From Candidatus Coatesiibacteriota bacterium (GTDB taxonomy: Bacteria; B130-G9): a stretch of DNA of 10,803 nucleotides. Positions 1-6,823 of the stretch are shown here, piece by piece (within the stretch, counting starts at the first letter, position 1; every line of letters begins with the position of its first letter). The notes under the pieces were generated by a model. It was not told the DNA's origin. It searched no databases and saw nothing but the letters and a program-made list of their open reading frames with translations. The stretch spans positions 1 through 10,803 of the forward strand of contig JAFGIT010000206.1 in the NCBI GenBank assembly GCA_016929465.1. The letters are read 5' to 3'. The position numbers and the translations under genes were made by a program.

Positions 1-507
1 GGCTTTTTCGCGTGTAGCGAGAACTATATGAGGCAGATGCCCGGGAGATTAGCTGGTCGCACCGTCGATCACGATGGACGGGGCGGCTTTGTCATGACGC
101 TAGCCACGCGCGAGCAGCACATCAGACGAGCAAGGGCCACTTCGAACATCTGCACGAACCACCAGCTCTGCGCACTCGCTGCAGCAGCCTACATGACAAC
201 CATGGGCAAGGCAGGAATGCGTGAAGTTGCTGAGCTGAACCTCCTGAAGACGAACTATGCAAGGGAGAAATTGGCTGCAGCAGGAGTCGAACTCCCGTTC
301 TCTGGGCCGGTCTTCAACGAGTTCGTGCTGAAGACGAAGCGTCCAGTTGACGCCCTGAACGAAGCACTCCTTCATAGGAAGGTGGTGGGCGGCATCAAGC
401 TCGCCAGGTTCGACTACGGCCTCGACGATAGGACGATGCTTGTCTGCTTCACGGAGAACGCCCCGAAAGAGGCGATTGACGTGTTCTGCGAGGAGGTGTG
501 CCGTTGA
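1..507 (+). CDS. gcvPA: Glycine dehydrogenase (decarboxylating) subunit 1, C-terminal part (5' end outside window)
   Basis: This is the last 168 residues of the alpha-type subunit of the glycine cleavage P-protein. Together with GcvPB it decarboxylates glycine and passes the aminomethyl group to the lipoyl arm of GcvH in the cytoplasm. The frame is open from base 1, and the residues before the first ATG at 28 (GFFACSENY) already match the family. The true start therefore lies upstream and ATG 28 is internal. Family hallmarks are RQMPGRLAGRTVD, LATREQHIRRARATSNICTN and the final ENAPKEAIDVF segment. The stop TGA (505-507) overlaps the gcvPB start in a TTGA arrangement, which implies translational coupling. 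The catalytic PLP lysine is in the partner subunit. Identification is firm; only the missing N-terminus is unknown. Confidence 0.95.
   Translation, partial: GFFACSENYMRQMPGRLAGRTVDHDGRGGFVMTLATREQHIRRARATSNICTNHQLCALAAAAYMTTMGKAGMREVAELNLLKTNYAREKLAAAGVELPFSGPVFNEFVLKTKRPVDALNEALLHRKVVGGIKLARFDYGLDDRTMLVCFTENAPKEAIDVFCEEVCR
491..496 (+). promoter_or_regulatory. Shine-Dalgarno site that decides the gcvPB start
   Basis: AGGAGG lies inside the last gcvPA codons. It leaves a normal 7-base spacer to TTG 504 but only one base to GTG 498. This favours the rare TTG start codon, although GTG 498 is in the same frame and ATG 525 is also possible. Confidence 0.7.
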
Positions 508-1991
508 AGGAAAAAAGAAAATACATGGAAGGCCTCGTCCAGGAGGAATGCCTGATATTCGAGCGCAGCAGGGATGGCAAGAGAGCCTTTTCACTGCCGA
601 AGTCGGATGTGCCCAGGAAGGAGCCGTCGCAGATTCTACCTAACGAGATGCTGAGGGATGAGATTAAGGACTTCCCCGAGGTCTCCGAGGTGGATGTGGT
701 CCGGCACTTCACGCGGCTCTCGACGTGGAACTATGGAGTTGACACTGGTTTCTATCCTCTCGGCTCGTGCACGATGAAGTACAATCCGAAGGTCAACGAG
801 AACCTGTCGAGGCTCCCGGGCTTTGCTTTAGCGCACCCATATCAGGGCGACAAGCTGTCGCAGGGCGCCCTGCGGATGATGTACGAATTGGCCAAATTCC
901 TCGCGGAGATAGGCGGCATGGCCGGTGTGACGCTCGCACCAGCTGCGGGCGCGCATGGCGAGCTGACCGGAACCGCTGTCATTCGGGCATATCACACGAA
1001 GAATGGCAACCCTCGCACCAAGATCATAGTGCCCGATTCGGCACATGGAACGAATCCCGCGACAACATCCACCTGCGGCTATACCCCAATCGAGGTGAAG
1101 TCGAACGAGCATGGCTGCACCGACGCATACGCTGTTGCGGAGGTCATGACGGATGATGTAGCCGGCATAATGATCACGAATCCCAACACACTCGGGATAT
1201 TCGAGGAGAACATCGCCGAGATAGCGAAGATAGTTCACGCAAAGGGTGGCCTCGTCTATTGCGACGGTGCGAACTTGAACGCGGTCATGGGCGTCGCTCG
1301 CTTTGGAGACATGGGCGTTGACGTGATGCACTACAACCTGCATAAGACTTTCTCCACGCCACATGGCGGCGGAGGACCTGGCGCAGGACCTGTCGGCGTC
1401 GCCTCGAAGCTCACTCCTTTCCTGCCCATCCCGACAATCGAGAAGGGCCCTGACGGTTACTACCTGAATGAGGACAGGCCCGATTCGATAGGCCGAGTGA
1501 TCAGCTTCTACGGCAACTTCGGCGTCATGCTGAAGGCCTACTGCTGGATTCGGTCGATGGGGCCCGAGGGCATAAGGGCTGCGAGTGAAAATGCGGTCTT
1601 GAGTGCGAACTACATCCGCGCGAGTTTGAGAAAGCACTTCGATGTCCCTTACGATCGCCTCTGCAAGCACGAATGTGTCTTCTCGGACGCGAAGCAGTCT
1701 GCCCACGGCGTGACCACGATGGATATCGCGAAGCGGCTCATGGACTACGGGATGCACCCGCCAACCAACTACTTCCCGCTGATAGTCCATCACGCGATCA
1801 TGGTCGAGCCGACCGAATCTGAGGACAAGGCCGCGATCGACCGGTATATCGAAGCGATGATCGCTATCGCGGAGGAAGCGGCGTCTGATCCGGATCTGGT
1901 CAAGGGAGCGCCAACCAAGACGAAGCTCTCTCGACTCGACGAGGTCCAGGCAGCCCGCAATCCGATCCTGAACTGGAAAAAAGAAGAATAG
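504..1991 (+). CDS. gcvPB: Glycine dehydrogenase (decarboxylating) subunit 2
   Basis: This is the PLP-binding subunit of the two-subunit P-protein. With GcvPA it performs glycine + lipoyl-GcvH -> aminomethyl-GcvH + CO2. It is about 495 residues long, full length for the family. Visible hallmarks are STWNYGVDTGFYPLGSCTMKYNPK near the N-terminus (STWNYG, then LGSCTMKYNP), APAAGAHGELTG, PDSAHGTNPAT, and the PLP-lysine motif HYNLHKTFSTPHGGGGPG, with the lysine at about residue 281. The C-terminal SRLDEVQAARNPIL is also typical. TTG 504 is chosen as the start because of the AGGAGG at 491-496; GTG 498 would add two residues. The gene overlaps gcvPA by four bases. It ends with a strong terminator hairpin, so it is the last gene of the gcv unit. 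The gcvT and gcvH genes are not in the window. Confidence 0.96.
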   Translation: MKEKRKYMEGLVQEECLIFERSRDGKRAFSLPKSDVPRKEPSQILPNEMLRDEIKDFPEVSEVDVVRHFTRLSTWNYGVDTGFYPLGSCTMKYNPKVNENLSRLPGFALAHPYQGDKLSQGALRMMYELAKFLAEIGGMAGVTLAPAAGAHGELTGTAVIRAYHTKNGNPRTKIIVPDSAHGTNPATTSTCGYTPIEVKSNEHGCTDAYAVAEVMTDDVAGIMITNPNTLGIFEENIAEIAKIVHAKGGLVYCDGANLNAVMGVARFGDMGVDVMHYNLHKTFSTPHGGGGPGAGPVGVASKLTPFLPIPTIEKGPDGYYLNEDRPDSIGRVISFYGNFGVMLKAYCWIRSMGPEGIRAASENAVLSANYIRASLRKHFDVPYDRLCKHECVFSDAKQSAHGVTTMDIAKRLMDYGMHPPTNYFPLIVHHAIMVEPTESEDKAAIDRYIEAMIAIAEEAASDPDLVKGAPTKTKLSRLDEVQAARNPILNWKKEE

Positions 1992-1992
1992 C

Positions 1993-2031
1993 AATTGCCG
2001 GGGAGGCGCGGATGCGCCTCCCCGGAATTTT
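1993..2031 (+). terminator. Intrinsic terminator after gcvPB
   Basis: A perfect 12-bp stem (CCGGGGAGGCGC at 1998-2009, its complement at 2014-2025) has a GGAT tetraloop. A flanking AATT/AATT pair extends it across a single bulged G at 1997. It is followed by TTTT at 2028-2031. It begins two bases after the gcvPB stop, which fits a rho-independent terminator. The T-run is short. Confidence 0.8.
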
Positions 2032-2146
2032 CGAAATCCATCCGGCAGATGGCAGCGACTATGACGCGGCGATGAGCCGAACACTGTGCACGCTCATGAG
2101 CCTGTACAGAGGGATTACCTTCGTCTCTCCGCCATACACATCACAT

Positions 2147-2175
2147 TTGACAGTATTCGCATCCTCAAGTACTCT
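2147..2175 (+). promoter_or_regulatory. Candidate promoter for the nuclease-HEPN-MNT operon
   Basis: A perfect -35 hexamer TTGACA (2147-2152) is followed after 17 bases by TACTCT (2170-2175). The latter keeps the three most conserved -10 positions. It lies between the gcv terminator and the next start codon and points the right way. The -10 is poor, and if the organism is archaeal this reading does not apply. Confidence 0.45.
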
Positions 2176-2232
2176 ACTCCCCGAAAACCTAACAACACGA
2201 TTTCAGTCCACAACCAGAGAGTTGATTACAGG

Positions 2233-3330
2233 ATGTCGTTGAAACTCCTTCATTGCCTCAGAGAATTGGGGACAGATGATAGAATCTCTGAATATAACGA
2301 GGATCAGACAAAACAGGCAATTGTACTCAGAATCCTCAGCCTGCTTGGATGGAACTGCTATGATGTGAATGAGGTGTTTCCTGAATTCAATGTAGGCAAG
2401 GGTCGTGTGGACTACTCCCTCAGGATCAATGGACATGACAAGGTCTTTGTCGAGGTCAAGAAAAGCACATCTGACCTCGAGGATCACCAATCCCAAATTC
2501 TGGAATATTCATTTAGAATGGGAGTTGGTCTGGCAATCCTGACCAACGGAATCACATGGTGGTTCTATTTACCACTAAGCGAAGGCAGCTTCGAGGAGCG
2601 AAGAAAATTCTACGCGATAGATATAAGACAGCAGGATCCGGCCGATGTCGCCAGGAGATTCAAGGACTTCTTGAGCCGGGATAATGTGGAGAGCGGCGGC
2701 GCAATTGAGGAAGCTCGCGCGATCTATCGCAGTCAACAGCGAGAATACAAGGTCAAACAGACTATCCCCAAAGCCTGGCATGCGATTATATCGGAACCGG
2801 ATGAGCTCCTCACGGATTTGCTCGTAGATCGCACGGAGGAGATGTGCGGATATAAGCCTGGAAGAGAGACTATTCGCAGGTTCTTGGTCAATCGAACGAC
2901 CCAGGATTCAATCTCTCAGCTGCCGTGTTCATCCGAATTAGAGGGAGCAAGTCACCGCAGACAAGTCAAGCAGCAAAAGGACCGCACGCGGAGCGGATAC
3001 ACATTTAAGAAGCCTTCGTCTGTGCTGTTGGACGGGAGGAATTACCCCGTCAAACATTGGAGTGACATACTGGTAGAGGTGTGCAATTTCGCCCACTCAA
3101 TAGATCCTGCTGGTTTTGAGGGTAAGGTTTTGGGCATCAAGGGCCTGAAGAGACCGCTATTCGGTCGCAATCCAGTTGAAATGAAAAGCCCGAAAACGAT
3201 CAGAGGCACAGATCTATATGTTGAGTCAAATTGGAGTGCAGAAAATATGGTCTCGAAGTGCCGTCAGATAATGCGGCTTTTTGGATTTATGGACTCTCAA
3301 TTCGAGGTCATCTCTTCAGACATCGATTAG
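2233..3330 (+). CDS. Stand-alone HsdR N-terminal-domain (PD-(D/E)XK) nuclease-like protein
   Basis: This 365-residue protein has an N-terminal HSDR_N-type restriction-nuclease fold. Visible features are an N-terminal acidic residue (E23, in YNEDQTKQAIV), LLGW (37-40), and the catalytic core D60 in KGRVDYSL followed by E74-V-K76 in FVEVKK. A QxxxY motif (Q88-Y92, QILEY) and the LAILTNG segment follow. These are the standard residues of the family, so the nuclease looks intact. Unlike true type I HsdR (about 1000 residues), it has no DEAD/helicase motor. Residues about 255-365 form a second conserved-looking domain (HWSDILVEVCN; TDLYVESNWSAENMV) that I cannot name. The ATG at 2233 is chosen because the fold begins there; an open frame runs back to GTG 2086 but its translation is not domain-like. 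The Shine-Dalgarno is weak. It is followed 9 bases later by the HEPN gene. The gene is AT-richer than gcvPB (24/60 GC at 2281-2340 against 34/60 at 1321-1380), which suggests acquisition by transfer. Confidence 0.82.
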   Translation: MSLKLLHCLRELGTDDRISEYNEDQTKQAIVLRILSLLGWNCYDVNEVFPEFNVGKGRVDYSLRINGHDKVFVEVKKSTSDLEDHQSQILEYSFRMGVGLAILTNGITWWFYLPLSEGSFEERRKFYAIDIRQQDPADVARRFKDFLSRDNVESGGAIEEARAIYRSQQREYKVKQTIPKAWHAIISEPDELLTDLLVDRTEEMCGYKPGRETIRRFLVNRTTQDSISQLPCSSELEGASHRRQVKQQKDRTRSGYTFKKPSSVLLDGRNYPVKHWSDILVEVCNFAHSIDPAGFEGKVLGIKGLKRPLFGRNPVEMKSPKTIRGTDLYVESNWSAENMVSKCRQIMRLFGFMDSQFEVISSDID

Positions 3331-3339
3331 GATAGGAAT

Positions 3340-3747
3340 ATGGTTTCAGACTCGGATTCTCAAGGCCAAGAAAGCAAAATTCGTAGCTGGATCGCCGGGG
3401 CCGAGGAGGCACTGGAGGTCGCACACTCCTTGCTCAGTTCGGGGAAATTCGTGTTCTCAGTCTTCTTCTGTCACTTGGCAATTGAGAAGACATTGAAGGC
3501 GGCAGTGATTGCCGAAACGGGAAATGTGGCACCAAAGACTCACAATCTCAGATACCTTTCTGGTCAAGCAGGACTCCCGGCAGGAGGGCGCGAATTCGAA
3601 TTCATAAGCATCCTGAGCGACGTAAGCGTGCCAACAAGATATCCTGAGGATCTCGGGCATTCTCTGAGCGGTTATACAGAAGATGTTGTCCGTGACTATT
3701 TGGAAAGAACCAGGGAGGCAATTGATTGGATAAAGACCTTCATGTGA
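3340..3747 (+). CDS. HEPN domain protein (putative toxin/RNase partner of the downstream MNT)
   Basis: A 135-residue all-helical HEPN protein. The typical pattern is visible: an N-terminal helix with AEEALEVAHSLLSSGKF (21-37), the helix FFCHLAIEKTLKAAV (42-56) with the family's cQ-A-EK-lKA signature (here CHLAIEK), then KTHNL (66-70) and PTRYPED (98-104). R100-x6-H107 (RYPEDLGH) fits the Rx4-6H motif that forms the RNase site in active HEPN proteins. The tyrosine two residues after the His, which MntA-type partners adenylylate in HepT, is not at that position (S108-L109). AGGA at 3329-3332 overlaps the preceding stop and sits 7 bases from the ATG. The gene overlaps the MNT gene by four bases (GTGA). 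By family precedent such pairs are toxin-antitoxin or defence modules; whether this HEPN cuts RNA is not shown. Confidence 0.85.
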   Translation: MVSDSDSQGQESKIRSWIAGAEEALEVAHSLLSSGKFVFSVFFCHLAIEKTLKAAVIAETGNVAPKTHNLRYLSGQAGLPAGGREFEFISILSDVSVPTRYPEDLGHSLSGYTEDVVRDYLERTREAIDWIKTFM

Positions 3748-4052
3748 TAATCTCCCGCTTTCACGATGCTCTGGAGGCTTTCGGCATCGAGGTGAGTACA
3801 TTGATTATGTATGGCTCGAATGCCAATGGCAACGCACGCGAACACAGCGACATCGACATCGCCGTCATCTCTGACAGCTTCGAGGGAATGAATACTCTTC
3901 AGCGTCAGACAGCAATTGGCATGGCGGCTGCTCGCGCTGGCCTCATCGACCCCATAGAAGCACTGGGGTACACCGTCGAGGAATACGAGTCCTTTGGCCC
4001 CGGAACGTTCGTCGGCGAGGAGGTCAAGGCGAAGGGGATCGCTGTCGCTTAG
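3744..4052 (+). CDS. Minimal nucleotidyltransferase (MNT, DNA polymerase beta-like), putative antitoxin
   Basis: A protein of about 102 residues with the nucleotidyltransferase core: G24-S25 in YGSNANGN followed by SDIDIAVIS, giving the metal-binding pair D36/D38. LIDPIEALGYT supplies a plausible third acidic residue, D69. In characterised MNT-HEPN pairs the MNT protein adenylylates and silences the HEPN toxin; the same role here is inferred from the pairing. GTG 3744 overlaps the HEPN stop (GTGA), the usual coupled arrangement. TTG 3726 in the same frame would add six residues and cannot be excluded. It is probably the last gene of the three-gene operon, since a 210-base leader with its own promoter-like signals follows. 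Confidence 0.85.
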   Translation: MIISRFHDALEAFGIEVSTLIMYGSNANGNAREHSDIDIAVISDSFEGMNTLQRQTAIGMAAARAGLIDPIEALGYTVEEYESFGPGTFVGEEVKAKGIAVA

Positions 4053-4262
4053 CAATAGGCCTCTCCACGGGCAGGAATCCTGACATACTGAAACTCTGTA
4101 TTTGATTTATTCCGAGTTTTCAGATATATTAGTTATTTGGGGGATTGCATGGGTTCTAAGAATCCATCAGCCTCGCCAATTCTCGTTGGGTTTAATGCTG
4201 GATGACGCCTGATTTCAGGAATTCATAAGCCCTCCGTCGGAGGGAAAAGTGAGGCAAGCCAA
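4053..4262 (+). promoter_or_regulatory. 210-base leader before the methyltransferase, with promoter candidate and three inverted repeats
   Basis: This region is AT-rich in its first half. TTGATT (4102-4107), a 17-base spacer and TATATT (4125-4130) make a good sigma-70-like promoter; GATATATTA could also serve as an archaeal TATA element. Downstream lie a 19-base near-palindrome (4149-4167, nine-base arms with one G-T pair), CCTGA/TCAGG (4208-4219), and CCCTCCG-t-CGGAGGG (4230-4244). GAGG at 4251-4254 is 8 bases before the GTG start and is the likely Shine-Dalgarno. The palindromes may be operator sites or weak RNA hairpins; no binding protein can be assigned. Confidence 0.5.
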
Positions 4263-5720
4263 GTGACTGATGTCTTGGATACAGCCGGAAGAACTCGCAC
4301 AAAAGAATATATTACGCCGGCACCCGTTGTGGAGTTCATGATTAGGAATAGCGAGGTGCGGAAGGACGCGAGGATCATCGATCCCGCGGCTGGCGATGGC
4401 GCTTTTGTCCACAAACTAATTGGGGAGGGATATCGCAAAGTTTGGGGCATCGAGGTCGAACAAGACCGCGCGGACCAGCTCCGCCAGCGGTTGATGGCCT
4501 ACGATGGTTTCTGCCTGTTGGTAGGTGATGCTCTCAATCCTGTGACGCTGGGCAGTTGGGCGATGGGGTCCTTCGATGTGGCAATCGGCAATCCGCCATT
4601 CTCATACCAGAAGGCCAAAATTTCACAGGACGAAATCCTAGTGAATTACGAACTGGGAAGACCGAAGCAATCGATTGAGATTCTATTCCTGGAGAGATTC
4701 GTGCAGATGGTCCGCCCGTGTGGTCTCGTCAGAATAATACTTCCGATGAATATATTCGCCAATACGGCGCTCCAATACGTGAGAGATTTCATCCTGGAGA
4801 ATCTCTGGGTGGAAGCCGTGATCGGATTGCCAAGGCATACTTTCGGTGGCACTGCAGCGAAAACCGCGATCCTCTTTGGGCAGAAGCGCGGCAGGGATTG
4901 GGATACAAGGAGCGACTTCCTGAACCAGAAGCGGGTAAAGTTAGCGAGCATACGGGACATCAAGACCCTATCCGAACTCAAGACGCTCTCAATTCAGTCC
5001 GCTGAAGGTGGAATGCTCGTCAGCATGGCGGACATCAAAAACAGGATGGACCCAGACTATCATTTCGCGGGCATCGAGTTGAAAGGTGCAGTCACCGAAT
5101 CTGAGGTCGAATTCAAGCCGCTCGGGGAACTCGCCGAGATTCGGACCGGGTTCGTGAAGTATGGCGAGAAGAGGAAGCTGATACATGATACGCTCCCCAA
5201 GACGAAACGCCTTCAGAGCAAGTATATCCGCCTTATAAAGGCGAAAAACCTGTCTATCCACGGCTTTAGATTCGGCCAGGATGACTTCTTCATCCGCACC
5301 GACGAGGAGATATTCCGCTCCTGGGCGTGCCTGGAAGTTGGAGAGGTGCTCGTCGTCAGGGTCGGCGCTGGCTGCGTTGGACGAGCCGTCTGCGTGATCG
5401 ATGAGAAATACCGGGGGCAGGCCGACGACTGGATGCTAATCGTGAGGGCCAAGGCGATAAATCCGTCATTCCTGGCATTCTATCTCAACAGCACGATCGG
5501 GAAGGCCTTCGTTCAAAAGGAAGCGCAGGGAACCGGAACGGTGAGTATCAGCAAGGGCAAGCTCCAGAAAGTGCTCGTCCCGGTGCTCGACGAGAGCGTG
5601 CAGAGAGAATTCGAGCTCGAAGTCAAGAGCATGTACGACAAGCAGTTTCAGGGCAAGACGGATAAGGCGAAAGCCATATTCAACTCACTCGATAAGAAGC
5701 TTCACGGGCTGATCTCTTAG
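4263..5720 (+). CDS. N6-adenine DNA methyltransferase with C-terminal target-recognition domain (M.TaqI-like / fused M-S)
   Basis: A 485-residue protein that should methylate adenine N6 in a specific DNA site using S-adenosylmethionine. Motifs appear in gamma-class order. A motif X-like segment KEYITPAPVVEFM (14-26) comes first, then motif I DPAAGDGAF (40-48) for AdoMet and an acidic IEVEQD segment. Motif IV NPPF (110-113) is the catalytic loop. From about residue 281 (PLGELAEIRTGF) to about 460 there is a type I S/TaqI-type specificity domain with KYIRLIKAKNLS, LVVRVGAGCVGRA and a conserved LAFYLNSTIGKAF segment. Only one target-recognition domain is seen, so it would read one (half-)site. 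The GTG start is supported by GAGG 8 bases upstream and by the position of motif X. No restriction subunit follows; the nearest nuclease is the HSDR_N protein two genes upstream. It ends 44 bases from the convergent NeuB gene. Orphan methyltransferase is the main alternative to half of a restriction-modification system. Confidence 0.9.
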   Translation: MTDVLDTAGRTRTKEYITPAPVVEFMIRNSEVRKDARIIDPAAGDGAFVHKLIGEGYRKVWGIEVEQDRADQLRQRLMAYDGFCLLVGDALNPVTLGSWAMGSFDVAIGNPPFSYQKAKISQDEILVNYELGRPKQSIEILFLERFVQMVRPCGLVRIILPMNIFANTALQYVRDFILENLWVEAVIGLPRHTFGGTAAKTAILFGQKRGRDWDTRSDFLNQKRVKLASIRDIKTLSELKTLSIQSAEGGMLVSMADIKNRMDPDYHFAGIELKGAVTESEVEFKPLGELAEIRTGFVKYGEKRKLIHDTLPKTKRLQSKYIRLIKAKNLSIHGFRFGQDDFFIRTDEEIFRSWACLEVGEVLVVRVGAGCVGRAVCVIDEKYRGQADDWMLIVRAKAINPSFLAFYLNSTIGKAFVQKEAQGTGTVSISKGKLQKVLVPVLDESVQREFELEVKSMYDKQFQGKTDKAKAIFNSLDKKLHGLIS

Positions 5721-5725
5721 CACAC

Positions 5726-5741
5726 GGAGTCAGTGGGCTCC
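5726..5741 (+). terminator. Weak hairpin between convergent genes
   Basis: GGAGTC and GGCTCC flank an AGTG loop, giving six pairs with one G-T. It lies six bases after the methyltransferase stop, in the 44-base gap to the convergent NeuB stop. There is no T-run, so terminator function is doubtful. Confidence 0.3.
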
Positions 5742-5764
5742 AGTTCACAATAATCAGCCGGAGA

Positions 5765-6790
5765 CTAAACGCACTCCCAAGTGATCGGCTCATCCTGAGC
5801 GATTGCCTTCACCGCCCGACGGCCGATGACGATATCGAGGTGCACCGGAGCGATCCCCATCTGAGGTCGAACCAGTTTGATGTCATCGCGCTCGATGGCC
5901 TTCCCCGGCGGTATATCCCTCTTAGCGAATATGCCTCGCCTTGCATAATATTTAGTGCCGCTCTCTACGCTCGAGCAGACCTTCTCACCCGTGCCAATGG
6001 CCTTCTCCACCGTTCTGATCGCGGCCACCATCCCCTTTAGCTCGGAAGGCTCCATCGAATAGGAGTGGTCGAGCCCCTCCTGGTCGCGGGCGTCGGTGAA
6101 GTGCTTCTCGAGGATGTCGATGCCAAGCGCTGTCGCAGCGATCGGGATCTCCATCCCGATTGTATGATCGGAAAGGCCTACCGGCACCTTGAAGGCATCT
6201 CTGAGCGTTTCAATGGCCTTTAGATTCATGGCCTCAGGAGGGGATGGGTAGCTCGAGACGCAGTGCATCAGAACCACCTCTTCGCAGCCTTGCCTGACGA
6301 TTGTCTCGAGAGCCCTGCCGACCTCGCCAACGCTCCCCATTCCGGTCGAGAGTATTATCGGCCTCTTCTTCGACGCGATGTGCGTGATCAAAGGGATGTT
6401 ATCCAAATCGCCGGAAGCTATTTTGATGGCACACACATCGAGGCAATCGAGAAGATCGACGGCGTCGAAGTCAAAGGGGGATGAGATGAACTCGATATCG
6501 AGAGAGCGTGCAAAATCCATTAATTCCCCGTGCCACTCCCTCGGCAGTTCGTACTTGCCGAAGAGCTCGCAGAGATTCGTCCCGTCGGGAAGGGCCTCGC
6601 TCTTTGCCACCAGCCTCTCGGCCAGGAATGACTGGAATTTCACCGCATCGGCTCCGGCATCCGCTGCTATCTCGATAAGACCGTGGGCCTTTCCGAGGTC
6701 ACGATTATGGTTCGAGCCTGCCTCCGCGATGATGAAAGTGGGATTGCCGGGCCCTATCGTGCGATCACCGATTTTGAATTGCGCCTTCAT
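5765..6790 (-). CDS. NeuB-family synthase (N-acetylneuraminate/legionaminate-type nonulosonate synthase)
   Basis: A 341-residue cytoplasmic enzyme that, by family, condenses phosphoenolpyruvate with a hexosamine (ManNAc or a modified relative) to make a sialic-acid-like nine-carbon sugar for surface glycans. The N-terminal TIM-barrel NeuB domain shows IIAEAGSNHN (20-29), VKFQSF (50-55), SSPFD, KIASGDLDN, ILSTGMGS, MHCVSSYPSP, GLSDHT, EKHFT and DHSYSMEP. Residues about 282-341 (ARRGIFAKRDIPPGKAIERDD onward) form the C-terminal SAF/antifreeze-like domain that caps the active site of the partner subunit. The frame is open upstream to 6910, but that stretch runs through the inverted-repeat element. 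An AGGAGG at 6795-6800 sits 4 bases before ATG 6790, and only one base before ATG 6793. The substrate (sialic, legionaminic or pseudaminic precursor) cannot be read from sequence alone. No other genes of such a pathway lie nearby in the window. Confidence 0.92.
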   Translation of the reverse strand: MKAQFKIGDRTIGPGNPTFIIAEAGSNHNRDLGKAHGLIEIAADAGADAVKFQSFLAERLVAKSEALPDGTNLCELFGKYELPREWHGELMDFARSLDIEFISSPFDFDAVDLLDCLDVCAIKIASGDLDNIPLITHIASKKRPIILSTGMGSVGEVGRALETIVRQGCEEVVLMHCVSSYPSPPEAMNLKAIETLRDAFKVPVGLSDHTIGMEIPIAATALGIDILEKHFTDARDQEGLDHSYSMEPSELKGMVAAIRTVEKAIGTGEKVCSSVESGTKYYARRGIFAKRDIPPGKAIERDDIKLVRPQMGIAPVHLDIVIGRRAVKAIAQDEPITWECV

Positions 6791-6794
6791 CATT

Positions 6795-6800
6795 CCTCCT
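6795..6800 (-). promoter_or_regulatory. Shine-Dalgarno site that sets the NeuB start
   Basis: AGGAGG on the minus strand precedes two adjacent ATG codons (6793 and 6790). The 4-base spacer favours 6790. The site rules out the much longer reading beginning at 6910. Confidence 0.75.
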
Positions 6801-6823
6801 GCAGTCTTCGAGTGCCAAATCCC

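Noticed and set aside
28-30. ATG 28 as the start of gcvPA
   Set aside because: The nine codons before it match the family, so the gene continues past the window edge.
828-2084. Open frame of 418 codons on the minus strand opposite gcvPB
   Set aside because: It lies antisense to a clear gcvPB, its translation is rich in Arg, His and Cys with no recognisable domain, and it runs through the terminator hairpin. It is a shadow of the real gene's codon pattern.
2086-2232. Longer N-terminus of the HSDR_N protein from GTG 2086
   Set aside because: The added 49 residues do not look like part of the domain and would overlap the TTGACA promoter candidate. The fold starts at ATG 2233.
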